This document shows positions 1-8,577 of a stretch of 64,000 nt of DNA, one piece after another. The notes under the pieces are model-generated. The model ran no database searches, was not told the DNA's origin, and saw nothing but the letters and a program-made list of their open reading frames with translations. Every line of letters starts with the position of its first letter. Position 1 is the stretch's first letter. A program made the translations under genes and the position numbers. The DNA is from JBDKVA01 sp039679375. Lineage in GTDB: Bacteria; Bacillota; Clostridia; Acetivibrionales; DTU013. Location of the stretch: positions 13,640 through 77,639 of the forward strand of contig JBDKVA010000037.1 of assembly GCA_039679375.1 (NCBI GenBank), written 5' to 3'.

Positions 1-264
1 GTCATGACAAACTGCTGCACGGATACCTGGGATTTTATTTGCTGAAATTGACATACCGATTCCCGTTCCGCAAAGCAGAATGCCTCGTTCCGCTTCGCCG
101 CGAACAATCGCTTCACCAACGGCTACAGCAATGTCAGGATACAGCACAGGGGCTTCGTCATACGTACCGAAGTCAATCATCTCGATGCCTTGTTCCGTAA
201 GCATGTCCCGTATAGTATTTTTATAGTTCAAAGCTGCTTCATCACAGCCAATAGCGATTTTCAT
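1..264 (-). CDS. RpiB/LacAB-family sugar-phosphate isomerase, C-terminus beyond window
   Basis: Eighty-eight N-terminal codons are visible. The protein starts MKIAIGCDEAA and carries the phosphosugar-binding and catalytic segment LCGTGIGMS, which is diagnostic of the ribose-5-phosphate isomerase B fold. An AAGGA site precedes the ATG. It lies 39 bp after dhaL on the same strand, so it is probably the next gene of the fucI-like/dhaK/dhaL operon. RpiB relatives interconvert ribose-5-P and ribulose-5-P, but some act on allose-, galactose- or erythrulose-phosphates. Next to a dihydroxyacetone-type kinase, a tetrulose-phosphate isomerase role is plausible but is inference. The gene is truncated by the window edge, not by mutation. 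Confidence 0.88.
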   Translation of the reverse strand, partial: MKIAIGCDEAALNYKNTIRDMLTEQGIEMIDFGTYDEAPVLYPDIAVAVGEAIVRGEAERGILLCGTGIGMSISANKIPGIRAAVCHD

Positions 265-303
265 ATTCGATTCCTTCTTTGCTTTTCGTATTCGTTCAGC
301 TTA

Positions 304-948
304 TCAGCGTATCATCTTGCGGATCGCTTCCGACATTGCTTTGAGAATAATATAACAGGACGCGGCACCGGCATCGAGAACTCCCCGGGATCGCTCACCC
401 AGGCGGCTGGATCGGCCGAATTTCGCAACCATACCGACTGTGGCGTCTTTACCCGCCTCGGCAGCTTTCTCCATTTTAGCCAGAGCAGTGCAGAAGTCAT
501 CATTCCCCTCCAGAGCGGTCTTGAAGCTATCGCGAGCAGGGATCAGGGTATCCATAAGGGTTTTGTCACCTGTTTTGGCTTCAATAATCGTCTCCAAACC
601 CGAGGTTGCTGCTTCCAACATACCAAGGAACGCCGCTGCATCTATTTCTGTTTTATCTTTTATAGAATCAGCCATTTCCATAAAAATGGTGCCATAGATT
701 GGCCCCATTGAGCCTCCGATTTCAGAAAATAGAATGTTTCCTAATTCATCGATGGCTTTAGAAAATGAAAGCTGGCGATCCTGCATACGGCTTTCACATA
801 TAGTAAAACCCTTGTTCATGTTGATGCCATGGTCTCCGTCACCAATCAATCCATCCACCTCAGACAGATAAGCCTTGTTCGCCTGTATGGCCTGAATCAT
901 TGCCTGGATAATAACTTTCCCGCTTTTATTATCAAATGCTTGCATCAT
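304..948 (-). CDS. dhaL: Dihydroxyacetone kinase subunit DhaL (ADP/ATP-binding subunit)
   Basis: The 214-residue length is normal for DhaL. The N-terminal motif VDGLIGDGDHG carries the Asp cluster (about D32, D37, D39) that binds Mg-nucleotide in the family, followed by the conserved NM and the all-helical DhaL fold. In known systems DhaL transfers phosphate to the ketose bound covalently by DhaK, using ATP directly or ADP recharged by the PTS protein DhaM. The start has GGAGG seven bases upstream. It follows dhaK by 15 bp. No DhaM is visible in the window, although it could lie beyond position 1. The substrate may be dihydroxyacetone or a tetrulose. Confidence 0.92.
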   Translation of the reverse strand: MMQAFDNKSGKVIIQAMIQAIQANKAYLSEVDGLIGDGDHGINMNKGFTICESRMQDRQLSFSKAIDELGNILFSEIGGSMGPIYGTIFMEMADSIKDKTEIDAAAFLGMLEAATSGLETIIEAKTGDKTLMDTLIPARDSFKTALEGNDDFCTALAKMEKAAEAGKDATVGMVAKFGRSSRLGERSRGVLDAGAASCYIILKAMSEAIRKMIR

Positions 949-963
949 ATGTTTACCTCCCAG

Positions 964-1971
964 TCAAATACCTGGTGCGAATTGCTTTAAGCCCATTGTC
1001 TCTGTTTCTGCGTCTAAACACGTTTTCAGTTCGCAGTCCAGTTTCATTATCGTTAAAGTAGCACCCATCATATCCAGCGACGTAAAGTAATTGCCTGCAT
1101 AGGACCGATATACCTTGATTCCTGCCTGTGACAGCAGCTTCTCCACTTCGTTATATAGAATATACAATTCCATAACCGGTGTTGCACCAAGTCCGGAGAC
1201 CAGTACAGCTACTTCGTCTCCGGCTGAAAACGGATAATCCGGCAAAATGGTATCCAGCATGCGCCGGGCCATCTGAGCGGCTGTTTCCAGTGGGCATACG
1301 GCAATACCCGGTTCTCCGTGATGCCCGATACCGATCTCCATGGTACCGGTTTTGATTTCAAAATTGGGGCGTCCGACAGCCGGCAGCGTGCAGGGAGTCA
1401 ATCCGATACCTACACTGCGGGTGCTATCGATGGCCTTCTGTGCGGCGGCGATGACTTCATCCAGGGACGCACCGCCGGCGGCCTTGGCTCCTCCAACCTT
1501 CCACATCAGTATTTCGCCGGCTACTCCGCGCCGCTTCTGCAACTGATCTTTCGGTGCTGAGGCTACATCATCATTGGCCACCACGGTTTTAACCTCGATG
1601 CCTTCCCGTTGGGCCATTTTAACCGCCATTTTTACATTCATATTGTCACCGGAATAATTGCCATAAAGGCAGGCGACTCCATGACCGCCATCAGCTGCCT
1701 TGAAGGCATCCAAAAAGGCTTTCGCGGTCGGAGAAGAAAAAATCTCACCAACTGCAACCGCATCAATCATGCCACGGCCAACGTATCCAATAAAAGCCGG
1801 CTTATGACCGGAGCCGCCGCCGGTAACCAGTCCGACCCGATCCTGCGGAGCATTCCTGTATTTCACAACTCTGGGATTGCCGGTGCCTGTCACGATGTCC
1901 CTATGCACTTTCAGATACCCTTCGAGCATTTCTTCAACAACATAATCAGGATTATTAATAATTCTCTGCAT
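964..1971 (-). CDS. dhaK: Dihydroxyacetone kinase subunit DhaK (ketose-binding subunit)
   Basis: A 335-residue DhaK-family protein. The chosen ATG at 1971 has AGGAGG just upstream; a longer reading frame to 2007 would overlap the preceding stop and lacks a ribosome site. Visible motifs are GGGSGHKP (residues 51-58), PNFEIKTG near 202, and IGHHGEPG. In that last motif His218 aligns with the His that forms the hemiaminal with dihydroxyacetone in characterised DhaK. The gene lies between an L-fucose-isomerase-like gene and dhaL. The pair should phosphorylate a small ketose. The RpiB-like gene downstream suggests the product is isomerised, as in tetritol pathways. Confidence 0.92.
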   Translation of the reverse strand: MQRIINNPDYVVEEMLEGYLKVHRDIVTGTGNPRVVKYRNAPQDRVGLVTGGGSGHKPAFIGYVGRGMIDAVAVGEIFSSPTAKAFLDAFKAADGGHGVACLYGNYSGDNMNVKMAVKMAQREGIEVKTVVANDDVASAPKDQLQKRRGVAGEILMWKVGGAKAAGGASLDEVIAAAQKAIDSTRSVGIGLTPCTLPAVGRPNFEIKTGTMEIGIGHHGEPGIAVCPLETAAQMARRMLDTILPDYPFSAGDEVAVLVSGLGATPVMELYILYNEVEKLLSQAGIKVYRSYAGNYFTSLDMMGATLTIMKLDCELKTCLDAETETMGLKQFAPGI

Positions 1972-1996
1972 CGTCTTCCTCCTAATTCCTTCACCC

Positions 1997-3409
1997 TCAC
2001 TGATCAAGCCGCTCCACTGGAATATTGAGCATCTTGCAGATCATTTCCAGATCAGCAGTCCAATCCCCATAAATGGCATGACAATGATTCGAATCATATT
2101 TATCCAGGAATACTTTATGACTGACCGGCAGTTTTGCAAAAACATGAGGCCACTCCTCTGTTGTTTCCTTCATTTTCTTACGATCCAGCTCAACAAATTC
2201 TGCCGGTATAATGGTCATCCGGTATTTTCCTTCGGTACGGTTCAATCGTGCGATCGTCGCTTGGCCAGCCCTGGTCATGCAATTGACATGGGCTCCGCCA
2301 CCGGAATAGATGGGAAGGCAGGGATAGAGCGAAACCTGTTTCAGATTTTCAGCCGGATTGTCGGAACGCCCGGCATACCAGGTAGACTGCGACCCGCAAT
2401 TGCAAAACACCATAACATCCTCATCCTTGTCATAGTGACGAACATCCATGAAAATGACCGGATCCTGTGAAAGCAGGTGCAGGATCTGCATTGTCAGCGC
2501 CGCATCCGAATCCGCTTCGCAAGCCATGACGGTTGGTTGCTTCGGTCCGTCCCAGTCATAAGGATCATTGCAGAAAGCAGCTGACAGGCACTCGGTGCAA
2601 TAATTGCGGCTCATTTCGTAGTGGCATTTTATACCGATAAAGTCATATTGGTGGTCTTTGATGATTTTCTTAACCGCTTCATAGTGCCTGATCTGAGTTT
2701 TGAGCTTTTCGCGGGTCAGCCGGTCATTATCATAATAAATATGGCCGACATTAGCTTCAAGCCAGTTTACCCCCTTTTCGACTTGCTCCTCAGGTATGGT
2801 TTCAGCAATACGGACAATTTCACTCTGATCCAGATGATCGATATCGATGCCGAACAAGCGCTGCCAGTCTTGCATGCTCGCCGTTGCACTATACATGCCG
2901 AGGCTTCTGCCGCCGATCAAACCGTATTTCTGTCCTTTTAACGTATTAATGACCCTGGCACAGCGGGCAAATTGAAGATACTGCTTAAGAACTTCCGGTT
3001 CGTTGACATCCCCCGAAACACGGAAATGTTCGATTCCAAGGTGATGAAGCGCTCCGCCGGCCGCCAGCATAGACACCATTCCAGGCCAGTCCGGATTTAA
3101 ATTAGCTGCAAGCAAATAAGGAGGCTTACCGAATTGGGCAGCGATTGCCGAGAAATTCGGGTAAGCAAAAACACCATATGAGAAAATGGTGCCATCCACA
3201 TCGTTGGCTGCCAAAAACTGTGCTTCTTCCTTTGCAGATTGAACCGAACAGACGAGAGAACGGGCAGGAACCACATCCACATCTCCGCTTGCGGATAAAG
3301 CTTTTACAATGGAATCCATCTGAGTTTGCACGATACCTTTCAACTCTTCATGGACAGCAGGCTCTCCATCCGAAAAACCAATAATCCCAATTTTGGGTTT
3401 ACGTAACAT
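1997..3409 (-). CDS. L-fucose/L-arabinose isomerase family protein
   Basis: A 470-residue protein of the FucI/AraA fold, shorter than E. coli FucI (about 590). The segments MACEAD and FMDVRHYD place a Glu and an Asp 24 residues apart, the same spacing as the two Mn ligands of FucI. SNHCHAIYGD near the C-terminus supplies a candidate third ligand (His). AAGGAGG precedes the ATG. It is the first gene of the transcript reading into dhaK, dhaL and the RpiB-like gene. It probably interconverts an aldose and a ketose that the DhaKL pair then phosphorylates. The true sugar is unknown, and many clostridial members of this branch are uncharacterised. Confidence 0.8.
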   Translation of the reverse strand: MLRKPKIGIIGFSDGEPAVHEELKGIVQTQMDSIVKALSASGDVDVVPARSLVCSVQSAKEEAQFLAANDVDGTIFSYGVFAYPNFSAIAAQFGKPPYLLAANLNPDWPGMVSMLAAGGALHHLGIEHFRVSGDVNEPEVLKQYLQFARCARVINTLKGQKYGLIGGRSLGMYSATASMQDWQRLFGIDIDHLDQSEIVRIAETIPEEQVEKGVNWLEANVGHIYYDNDRLTREKLKTQIRHYEAVKKIIKDHQYDFIGIKCHYEMSRNYCTECLSAAFCNDPYDWDGPKQPTVMACEADSDAALTMQILHLLSQDPVIFMDVRHYDKDEDVMVFCNCGSQSTWYAGRSDNPAENLKQVSLYPCLPIYSGGGAHVNCMTRAGQATIARLNRTEGKYRMTIIPAEFVELDRKKMKETTEEWPHVFAKLPVSHKVFLDKYDSNHCHAIYGDWTADLEMICKMLNIPVERLDQ

Positions 3410-3430
3410 ATTTAAGCCTCCTTGTAAAAT

Positions 3431-3444
3431 TTAATCGTTTCAAT
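3431..3444 (-). promoter_or_regulatory. Candidate LacI-family operator upstream of the fucI-like gene
   Basis: Read on the minus strand the site is ATTGAAACGATTAA. It shares TTGAAA-pyrimidine-G with sites at 5590-5603 and 10699-10712. It sits about 22 bp before the start codon and downstream of the promoter at 3488-3516, so a bound repressor would act as a roadblock. The LacI-family gene at 3573-4592 is the obvious candidate regulator. Binding is inferred. Confidence 0.4.
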
Positions 3445-3487
3445 TTTTTTGCATGATCGAAAAAGTGAAAAGACTTAATATAGGGAT

Positions 3488-3516
3488 AGTATAAAAATTA
3501 AAATCCTTATAGTAAA
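3488..3516 (-). promoter_or_regulatory. Candidate sigma-A promoter of fucI-like/dhaK/dhaL/rpiB operon
   Basis: On the minus strand, TTTACT (3511-3516) and TATACT (3488-3493) are separated by exactly 17 bp. The -10 matches 5 of 6 consensus positions and the -35 matches 4 of 6. It lies in the only sizeable gap between the LacI gene and the fucI-like gene, giving a leader of about 70 nt. Confidence 0.5.
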
Positions 3517-3572
3517 ATGAGTAAATAAAATTTGAGACGTTGATTATTAGTATTATCTATATAGCAGTGCAA

Positions 3573-4592
3573 TCATGTATTCAGATTCTTTACAGAATCC
3601 TGGATGATTATTTCAGGTTTCATCACAATTTGTCTGGGATAATCATTGCGATTGTTCAATTTATCAATTAACAGCTGGGCAGATGCCTTGCTGATTTCCG
3701 CATCCATCTGCTGGATATAAGTGAGCTGAGGGGTAATTAGTTTCTCATATCCGACGTTGCCATAGGAGACGATAGACATTTCATCCGGAATACGAATCCC
3801 ATATTCCTTTGCCGCCAGCAAGCAGCCATAAGTAATCATCTGGCTCCCGCAGATAATTGCTGTCGGCCTTTCGTCAGGATCCTGCCGCACATACCATTTC
3901 ATGAATTCAAGTCCGCATTTTGTATTAAACTCTCCAAACCAGATATAGCGATTGTTGATAGGCAATTCATTATCATACATCGTCCTGGTATATCCATTAA
4001 ACCGGTCTACATTTGTGCTCAAAGATTTTGGCCCGGTGACCAGTGCAATACGTTTATGCCCGTTTTGAATCAAATGGGATGTAGCTATCCTGGCAGAATT
4101 TTGTTTATCGGCGTATACAGTATCAAATATATTCGCCTGCGGTTTTCTATCCACAAATACAACAGCAGTTCCGGTATGCATGATCTTCTGCAACAAATCC
4201 TCATTTTGTCCGGACGAAGTAATCAGGATGCCATCTACCCGTTTCTCCCAGAGGTAATTTATATATTTATGTTCCAGCTCACTGCTGTCCCTGCTGCTGA
4301 AAACAACAAGCAAATACCCTTCAAGAGTCATTGTCTGTTCGATTTGGTTAATTAAATTAATATAAAATTCATCGACCAGATTCGGGACTATGATGCCGAC
4401 AATATTACGTTTGTTACTCTTTAAGTTCTTCGCGTATTGGTTCGGCCGAAAATTCAACTCTTTAATTGCTTCTTGAATTCTCTCCATATTCTGCTTTTTT
4501 ACATTAACAGCACCATTAATAACGCGTGATACCGTTCCGATTGAAACCCCTGCTCTTTCAGCAACATCACTAATTGTCGGATCCTTCATCAT
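3573..4592 (-). CDS. LacI-family transcriptional regulator
   Basis: A 339-residue repressor. It has an N-terminal HTH and hinge (TISDVAERAGVSIGTVSRV, then NFRPNQYAKNL) followed by a periplasmic-binding-protein-like effector domain (GIIVPNLVDEFY to the C-terminus). Two adjacent ATG codons exist; the second (4589) is better spaced from AAGGGG. It lies downstream of the transporter, FAD oxidoreductase and aldolase genes and upstream of the fucI-like operon. It is therefore the likely local sensor of the imported sugar or a phosphorylated intermediate. Three TTGAAA-type sites in the flanking control regions are candidate operators. Confidence 0.92.
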   Translation of the reverse strand: MMKDPTISDVAERAGVSIGTVSRVINGAVNVKKQNMERIQEAIKELNFRPNQYAKNLKSNKRNIVGIIVPNLVDEFYINLINQIEQTMTLEGYLLVVFSSRDSSELEHKYINYLWEKRVDGILITSSGQNEDLLQKIMHTGTAVVFVDRKPQANIFDTVYADKQNSARIATSHLIQNGHKRIALVTGPKSLSTNVDRFNGYTRTMYDNELPINNRYIWFGEFNTKCGLEFMKWYVRQDPDERPTAIICGSQMITYGCLLAAKEYGIRIPDEMSIVSYGNVGYEKLITPQLTYIQQMDAEISKASAQLLIDKLNNRNDYPRQIVMKPEIIIQDSVKNLNT

Positions 4593-4666
4593 AACCCCTT
4601 ATTTCTTGAATATTTCATTTTCATAAATACCCTTTACTTTTCTTTTATATCTATTTTAGCAGGTTG

Positions 4667-5563
4667 TCATAAAAAATTACATCGTTTTTTTAATTCTTCG
4701 ATCATTTCTTTCTTCTCCTCTTCAAGCAAATCAAGCTGGGGCGCACGCATATGACCGCCCGGGATCCCGCGATATTCCAATGCAGCCTTGAAATATGCCA
4801 TATTGCTTCCACTCCGCAGTATTTTAATGATATCGATGGCAATATCCTGCTGACGCTTCGCTTCAGCCAGATCGTTCATCAAGTAAGCTTTGTATAAGGC
4901 AACAAAGGGTTCGGGATATACCCCTGATATTCCGGATACGGTACCGTCGCAGCCCATCATCAACGTCGGCAGGAACAAGCTGTCGCACCCATGCAATACT
5001 GAAAATTTGCCTCCGTTTACCCTCAGATAATCATTCGTCCGCACCATATCCGCAAAGCTGTATTTAATACCAACTACGTTTTCACATTGTTTTACTATAT
5101 TTTCAACCACTTGCGGCTTCAAATCATTCCCGCTGCACTGTGGAATATTATAAAGATAAATCGGAAAATCCTTTGAAACGCTTTTGGAAACAGTCAGGTA
5201 GTACGTCTCCATCTCCCGGTCGTTAAGGCCGAAGAATTGAGGCGTTACAACGCCAGCCCCATCAGCGCCTATCGCCTCGGCATGCTTAACCAATTCAACC
5301 GTATCATCCTGGCGTGCTGCACCGCAATGAATATATACAACACATCTGCCCGCTGCCTGAGACACTACTTTTTCAGCAACCGCTTTACGTTCATTCACAG
5401 ATAAGCGGAGCATTTCCCCCGTTGTTCCCAAAGGGTAAAGGCAGTTTACGCCCTTTTCAATTAAGAAATCCGTAATATGCCCTACTGCGCCTAAATCGAC
5501 CAGACCATTATCATTAAAGGGTGTAACAATTGGAGTGGTTACACCATAGAGTTTTTTCATCAT
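4667..5563 (-). CDS. DapA/NanA-family (class I Schiff-base) aldolase or lyase
   Basis: A 298-residue TIM barrel of the dihydrodipicolinate synthase superfamily. GVTTPIVTPF at the N-terminus, LGTTGEMLRLS and the YNIPQCSG segment carry the typical Thr-Thr and Tyr residues. GIKYSFAD supplies the Schiff-base lysine. Family members include DapA, sialic acid lyase, KDG aldolase and D-4-deoxy-5-oxoglucarate dehydratase, and specificity cannot be read by eye. The sugar-operon context, next to an oxidoreductase, argues for a sugar-acid aldolase or dehydratase and against lysine biosynthesis. GAGGTG precedes two adjacent ATGs. Confidence 0.87.
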   Translation of the reverse strand: MMKKLYGVTTPIVTPFNDNGLVDLGAVGHITDFLIEKGVNCLYPLGTTGEMLRLSVNERKAVAEKVVSQAAGRCVVYIHCGAARQDDTVELVKHAEAIGADGAGVVTPQFFGLNDREMETYYLTVSKSVSKDFPIYLYNIPQCSGNDLKPQVVENIVKQCENVVGIKYSFADMVRTNDYLRVNGGKFSVLHGCDSLFLPTLMMGCDGTVSGISGVYPEPFVALYKAYLMNDLAEAKRQQDIAIDIIKILRSGSNMAYFKAALEYRGIPGGHMRAPQLDLLEEEKKEMIEELKKRCNFL

Positions 5564-5589
5564 AGCACCTCATAAAAAATTTTCTATTT

Positions 5590-5603
5590 TTGAAACGTTT
5601 TAA
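5590..5603. promoter_or_regulatory. Candidate LacI-family operator TTGAAACGTTTTAA
   Basis: A near-perfect palindrome in the 57-bp gap between the FAD oxidoreductase stop and the DapA-family start. The 12-bp core differs from a catabolite-responsive element by its shorter centre. It resembles sites at 3431-3444 and 10699-10712. It may control an internal promoter or act as a roadblock within the operon. Confidence 0.45.
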
Positions 5604-5620
5604 TTACATCGCCATTCAAT

Positions 5621-7135
5621 TTATTCAAATTTTTTTAATATCTCCGGCTTTGTAATCATTTTCCCTTTTTGCTTTGCGATATACTCTTGCGTTAACTTCC
5701 TTGCAGTTTCTTCCTCAGCTTTTTTCTTTTTTTCATCTCGGAAGAGAGACGCGCCGATTTTGATTAAAGTACTATGCAGCAGCTTGTAATCAAGCTCTCT
5801 TGGTTCAACATCATGCATGGCACACAATGCTGCAGCGGCGCCGGCTGCCTGGCCAATTCCCATTATCCCGCCCTGTGTTCTGTAAGAACCGTGTGCGGCA
5901 CTGCTGCCGGAGATGCATCTGCCGGAAAGAAGCAATCCGTTAATATGCTTCGGAACCAGTGAACGGTAAGGTATATCATAAGTGTCCTTCAGGGGCTGCC
6001 AAACTCCTCCCCGGTTGTCGTTGCCTTCGGAATAGCCGGATGCTCCGTCAGGGTTATGCAGGTCGATCGGGAAATATCCTCTGGAAACAACGTCCTCAAA
6101 CTTGTGCCCTTCTATCGCATCCTCTCCGGTAATTGTATACAAGCCCTCAATATGCCTGGATTCGCGAACACCAATTTCAGCGTTTGTAACGCTTACATAG
6201 GCGTCTTCAAAACCGGGAACATACTTAATCATAAACTCTGAAACGGAATCGATCTGGCGTCTGCCATCTATCTCACTCGCCGTGCGCTGAACAACGTCAT
6301 TCTCATCGTACCCGCACACTCTGGTAGCATTGAAGTGGATACTTCCCGGATGGATGCCGTTCAGTACAATCACAGAATCTCTTCCAACGTGAAGATCTCC
6401 CTTTTCTATTGCCTGCTTTACAAGCTTCTTAAAGCCCTGAGCAGCAAAATAACGCTGATTAAATCGCGGTGCAAAGGAACGCAAAGGTACAATATCCGTT
6501 TTAAATTCAAAGTCCTCCGGATTATCAACAATGTATTGATAAACCTTATCCGTATCAACATTCGACATTTCAAACATGGAAGAGGATGGAGACATCTTAT
6601 GGGTCACTTCATCACCAAGGACATAGTTTTCTCCTGCCAGTACGGCAATATCACCATCGCCCGTCGCATCGACGATCACCTTTGCATCAAAGTGCCGCTG
6701 CGCGCCTCCCTTGGATATGGTTGTTATTCCTGTTACACAACGGTTGGCATGGTCAACAGACAGAATCATTGAATGATATAGAATATCTACGCCATATTCC
6801 AGCAGCATTTCTGCCGCTACATACTTATACTTCTCGCGATCGTAGAATCCCAGGGAATCTCCGCTTCCGTAAGGATCAATAGTTTTCATATGGCCTGTAC
6901 TGCCATTCTCCTTAACCATACGATCCATAAATTCCTGCGGGACACCGTTAATTACCTGCTCATCATTGAAATGGAATGGAGAAATCGGGCCCAAAACACT
7001 GGCAGTAGCCGCTCCCCCCAGGAATCCATTTTTTTCAATCAATAGTGTGCTTGCGCCAATTTTTCCGCTGGTCATTGCCGACATGATCCCAGCTGGTCCG
7101 CCGCCGACAACAATTACATCATAGATCTGTTTCAT
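5621..7135 (-). CDS. FAD-dependent oxidoreductase (FAD_oxidored family)
   Basis: A 504-residue flavoprotein. DVIVVGGGPAGIMSA (residues 6-20) is the dinucleotide-binding GxGxxG motif, followed by LLIEKNGFLGG. A second FAD contact region DATGDGDIAVLAGE lies near 157, and the C-terminal GRCISGSSAAHGSYRTQGG resembles the GR-CISG segment of this family. There is no signal peptide or membrane anchor. AAGGT precedes the ATG. It lies between a solute-binding-protein gene and the DapA-family gene, so it probably oxidises or dehydrogenates the imported sugar derivative. Exact chemistry is unknown; clostridial members are often annotated only as FAD-dependent oxidoreductase. Confidence 0.82.
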   Translation of the reverse strand: MKQIYDVIVVGGGPAGIMSAMTSGKIGASTLLIEKNGFLGGAATASVLGPISPFHFNDEQVINGVPQEFMDRMVKENGSTGHMKTIDPYGSGDSLGFYDREKYKYVAAEMLLEYGVDILYHSMILSVDHANRCVTGITTISKGGAQRHFDAKVIVDATGDGDIAVLAGENYVLGDEVTHKMSPSSSMFEMSNVDTDKVYQYIVDNPEDFEFKTDIVPLRSFAPRFNQRYFAAQGFKKLVKQAIEKGDLHVGRDSVIVLNGIHPGSIHFNATRVCGYDENDVVQRTASEIDGRRQIDSVSEFMIKYVPGFEDAYVSVTNAEIGVRESRHIEGLYTITGEDAIEGHKFEDVVSRGYFPIDLHNPDGASGYSEGNDNRGGVWQPLKDTYDIPYRSLVPKHINGLLLSGRCISGSSAAHGSYRTQGGIMGIGQAAGAAAALCAMHDVEPRELDYKLLHSTLIKIGASLFRDEKKKKAEEETARKLTQEYIAKQKGKMITKPEILKKFE

Positions 7136-7160
7136 TGCAATACGACCTTTCTTATCGTAC

Positions 7161-7186
7161 AGCCTCTGCTCCCTAAAGCAGAGGCT
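7161..7186 (-). other. Intercistronic hairpin 3' of a solute-binding-protein gene
   Basis: AGCCTCTGCT, a 6-nt loop, then AGCAGAGGCT form a perfect 10-bp stem in the 68-bp gap between the binding-protein stop and the FAD oxidoreductase start. No U-tract follows, so it fits mRNA 3'-end protection or partial attenuation better than simple termination. Equivalent hairpins follow the other three binding-protein genes in this window. Confidence 0.7.
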
Positions 7187-7203
7187 ACACGATTCCTAAT
7201 GTA

Positions 7204-8529
7204 CTATTTACCGTTCTTCTGATTGTACCAGTTAGCAACCTCGTCCAGCTTTGCCTTTGCATCCGCGCCCTTGAATACTACTGTCTGTACAGCCTGAGCC
7301 AGTGTGGAGGACAGTTCTGAGTAATCAGCCGGGAAGAATACAACTTTACCTGTCTTGGCGTATTCACTCCACATAACCATTTCATTATAAGCCGGCAGCT
7401 TCTTAATTTCCGGATCATCATAAACAGCGCTGCGAACCGGCAGAACATTAGCGGAAATCCATTTCTTCTGATTTTCTACAGAGTAGAAGTTTTCAATAAA
7501 ATCAAATGACAGATCCGTATCCTTTGCATACTTACCAATTGCCAGCTGCTGACCTGCAACGAATGCCGGAGCGGATTTGCCGTCAAAACCCGGAATCGGA
7601 GCAGAAGAGAATTTTGCAGCAAGATCAGAGGACTTGATTTTGGCTGCTCTCTGTGTGCCGGCATTCATAGCCAGTATTGTGCCGCCCATAAAACCGGCAA
7701 CAACGTCATCATATGTCATACTCATTGTGGTTTGATCCATTGTTTTGGAATCTACCAAAGATTTCAGGAAGTTAACTACTTTTACTCCTGCATCGCTGTT
7801 GAAAACGGCCTTACCGTTCTCGTCAAGCAATTCGCCGCCTGCAGAACGGATCAACGGAATAAATGTTTCCATTAAACCTGTTGCATTACTTCCTTCACCT
7901 AAACCTACAACATAACCTAACGCAAGATTCTTTGTTGCAGCAGAACCCATGGAAAGAATTTCATCAATCGATTTCGGAGCCGTCGGGTAAACATCGTTTC
8001 GATACCACATAACCGTAGCTCTGCTCTCCCAGGGAAGCGCATATATTTCGCCATTAACCTTTAAATTTTCTGCTTTGTGGATATAATCAGGAGTTGCAGT
8101 GATGAATGCTTCAGCATACTTTGTCATAGGCTGGATCGTACCACCCTCGATATGTGTACGGAGCATATCTGTGAAGCAATTCATAATATCAGGACCTGTG
8201 CCTGCAGCTGCCGCCTGAATCGCCTGAGACTCGAACTTGCTCCAGTGAATACTCTCTACGGTTACTTTATTGCCATATTTATTCGTGGCATTGTAATCGT
8301 CAATTATCTCCTTGAGAACAACGTTCCTTGGGTCCTCCGTTGAAGCAGGATTCAGGAATATCCAGAAAGTCATGTCAATACCTTTTTTAACCGTGGTCCC
8401 GCCTGGTGTGCTCGTTACAGCCGGGGTTGCCGTTGTTGTCTGGGCATTCTGATTTTGATTGTTTGCGCCGCATGCTGTCATTGAAATTATACCTACCACC
8501 ACAAGAATTAAAGCGATTACCTTTTTCAT
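7204..8529 (-). CDS. Sugar ABC transporter substrate-binding lipoprotein (CUT1 type)
   Basis: A 441-residue extracellular solute-binding protein of family 1. A type II signal peptide is clear: charged MKK, a hydrophobic core, and lipobox SMTAC with the acylated Cys near residue 20. A Thr/Gln/Asn-rich linker and the mature bilobed domain follow (for example TFWIFLNPAS, WESRATVMWYRNDVYP). It would bind a sugar outside the membrane and deliver it to the two permeases encoded upstream (8796-10561). A 103-bp repeat separates it from them. No ATPase gene is present; a shared MsmK/UgpC-type ATPase elsewhere is likely. Confidence 0.92.
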   Translation of the reverse strand: MKKVIALILVVVGIISMTACGANNQNQNAQTTTATPAVTSTPGGTTVKKGIDMTFWIFLNPASTEDPRNVVLKEIIDDYNATNKYGNKVTVESIHWSKFESQAIQAAAAGTGPDIMNCFTDMLRTHIEGGTIQPMTKYAEAFITATPDYIHKAENLKVNGEIYALPWESRATVMWYRNDVYPTAPKSIDEILSMGSAATKNLALGYVVGLGEGSNATGLMETFIPLIRSAGGELLDENGKAVFNSDAGVKVVNFLKSLVDSKTMDQTTMSMTYDDVVAGFMGGTILAMNAGTQRAAKIKSSDLAAKFSSAPIPGFDGKSAPAFVAGQQLAIGKYAKDTDLSFDFIENFYSVENQKKWISANVLPVRSAVYDDPEIKKLPAYNEMVMWSEYAKTGKVVFFPADYSELSSTLAQAVQTVVFKGADAKAKLDEVANWYNQKNGK

Positions 8530-8577
8530 TTTTCATACCTCCTCTGATTTGGTCATTAATCGACTAATTTGTCATAC

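Noticed and set aside
190..711. Long open frames on the opposite strand of real genes (for example 190-711, 17020-17574, 24174-24734, 33133-33762, 54391-55209, 63060-63866)
   Set aside because: They overlap well-supported genes on the other strand, lack ribosome sites and show low-complexity translations rich in Ser, Leu, Phe or Arg. They are reading-frame shadows.
4667..5563. dapA for lysine biosynthesis
   Set aside because: The fold matches but the operon context is sugar transport and oxidation with a LacI regulator, so a sugar-acid lyase is more likely. Specificity cannot be fixed by eye.
5590..5603. Catabolite-responsive element (CcpA site)
   Set aside because: The centre is two bases shorter than the cre consensus, and the site resembles two other local LacI-type palindromes more closely.
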